DNA of 64,000 bases, taken from NCBI GenBank assembly GCA_025642075.2, contig JAODUO010000059.1, forward strand, positions 226,001-290,000, read 5' to 3'. Under the pieces are notes generated by a model. That model made no database searches. It was not told the DNA's origin and worked only from the letters and a program-made list of their open reading frames with translations. The stretch is from Ridgeia piscesae. Lineage: Eukaryota > Annelida > Polychaeta > Sabellida > Siboglinidae. Shown here piece after piece: positions 63,914-64,000 of the stretch (its first letter is position 1; the number at the start of each line of letters is the position of its first letter). A program made the position numbers and the translations under genes.

Positions 63914-64000
63914 AGGATCTCTCTGGGTCCATCCACCATCATTGCTTCAGTCTATAAGGGTGCTTAGTTAACATTACGCCTATTTACCTATCATTGGCTG

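Overview
The window is animal nuclear DNA: AT-rich, with long spliced genes, GT-AG introns, tRNA-derived SINEs, decayed LINE, Penelope and mariner copies, minisatellites and AT microsatellites. The protein similarities are to broadly conserved bilaterian genes. Retroelement types and compact introns suggest a marine invertebrate (lophotrochozoan or invertebrate deuterostome), but the phylum cannot be fixed from the sequence alone. All gene models were built by hand from reading frames, splice sites, phase bookkeeping and family similarity recalled from memory; no search was run.

Layout. (1) 1-11645, minus: the 5' end of a class-I myosin (MYO1D type), two coding exons, the rest lying left of the window; its introns hold a 25-bp minisatellite, a mariner transposase remnant and LINE debris. 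(2) 11646-14918: shared upstream region with a hAT-like element enclosing a LINE scrap. (3) 14919-22085, plus: complete 12-exon PSMD11 (Rpn6), head to head with MYO1D. (4) 24017-29920, minus: complete 8-exon COMMD3, with a LINE tail, a Penelope-like endonuclease remnant framed by inverted repeats, and a SINE in its introns. (5) 31135-32774, plus: BTB-zinc-finger gene, head to head with COMMD3. (6) 34232-35047, minus: C2H2 zinc-finger gene, tail to tail with the BTB gene and sharing an odd first finger with it. (7) 35400-36900: LINE 5' half (PHD finger plus endonuclease) inside a roughly 50-bp-period repeat. (8) 38322-38962, plus: two spliced exons of an unrecognised protein. (9) 40521-57763, minus: CCDC34 homologue whose last intron (about 15 kb) contains, on the opposite strand, (10) 42788-53852: an 18-exon gene for a 1196-residue protein with ankyrin cassettes, a Ser/Arg/Pro repeat, a Dpy-30 motif, a coiled coil and a further ankyrin cassette. 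(11) 60973-63913, plus: small five-exon helical protein, unrecognised.

The most unusual locus is 40.5-57.8 kb: an exon-cassette-built ankyrin/Dpy-30 gene nested antisense in the final intron of a gene whose human homologue is linked to the sperm flagellum. Dpy-30 motifs also occur in axonemal proteins, so a shared ciliary role is possible but unproven. A second theme is CTCF-like core motifs next to three promoters (MYO1D, PSMD11, COMMD3/BTB-ZF). MYO1D and PSMD11 are also close neighbours in the human genome, so that pair looks like ancient linkage.
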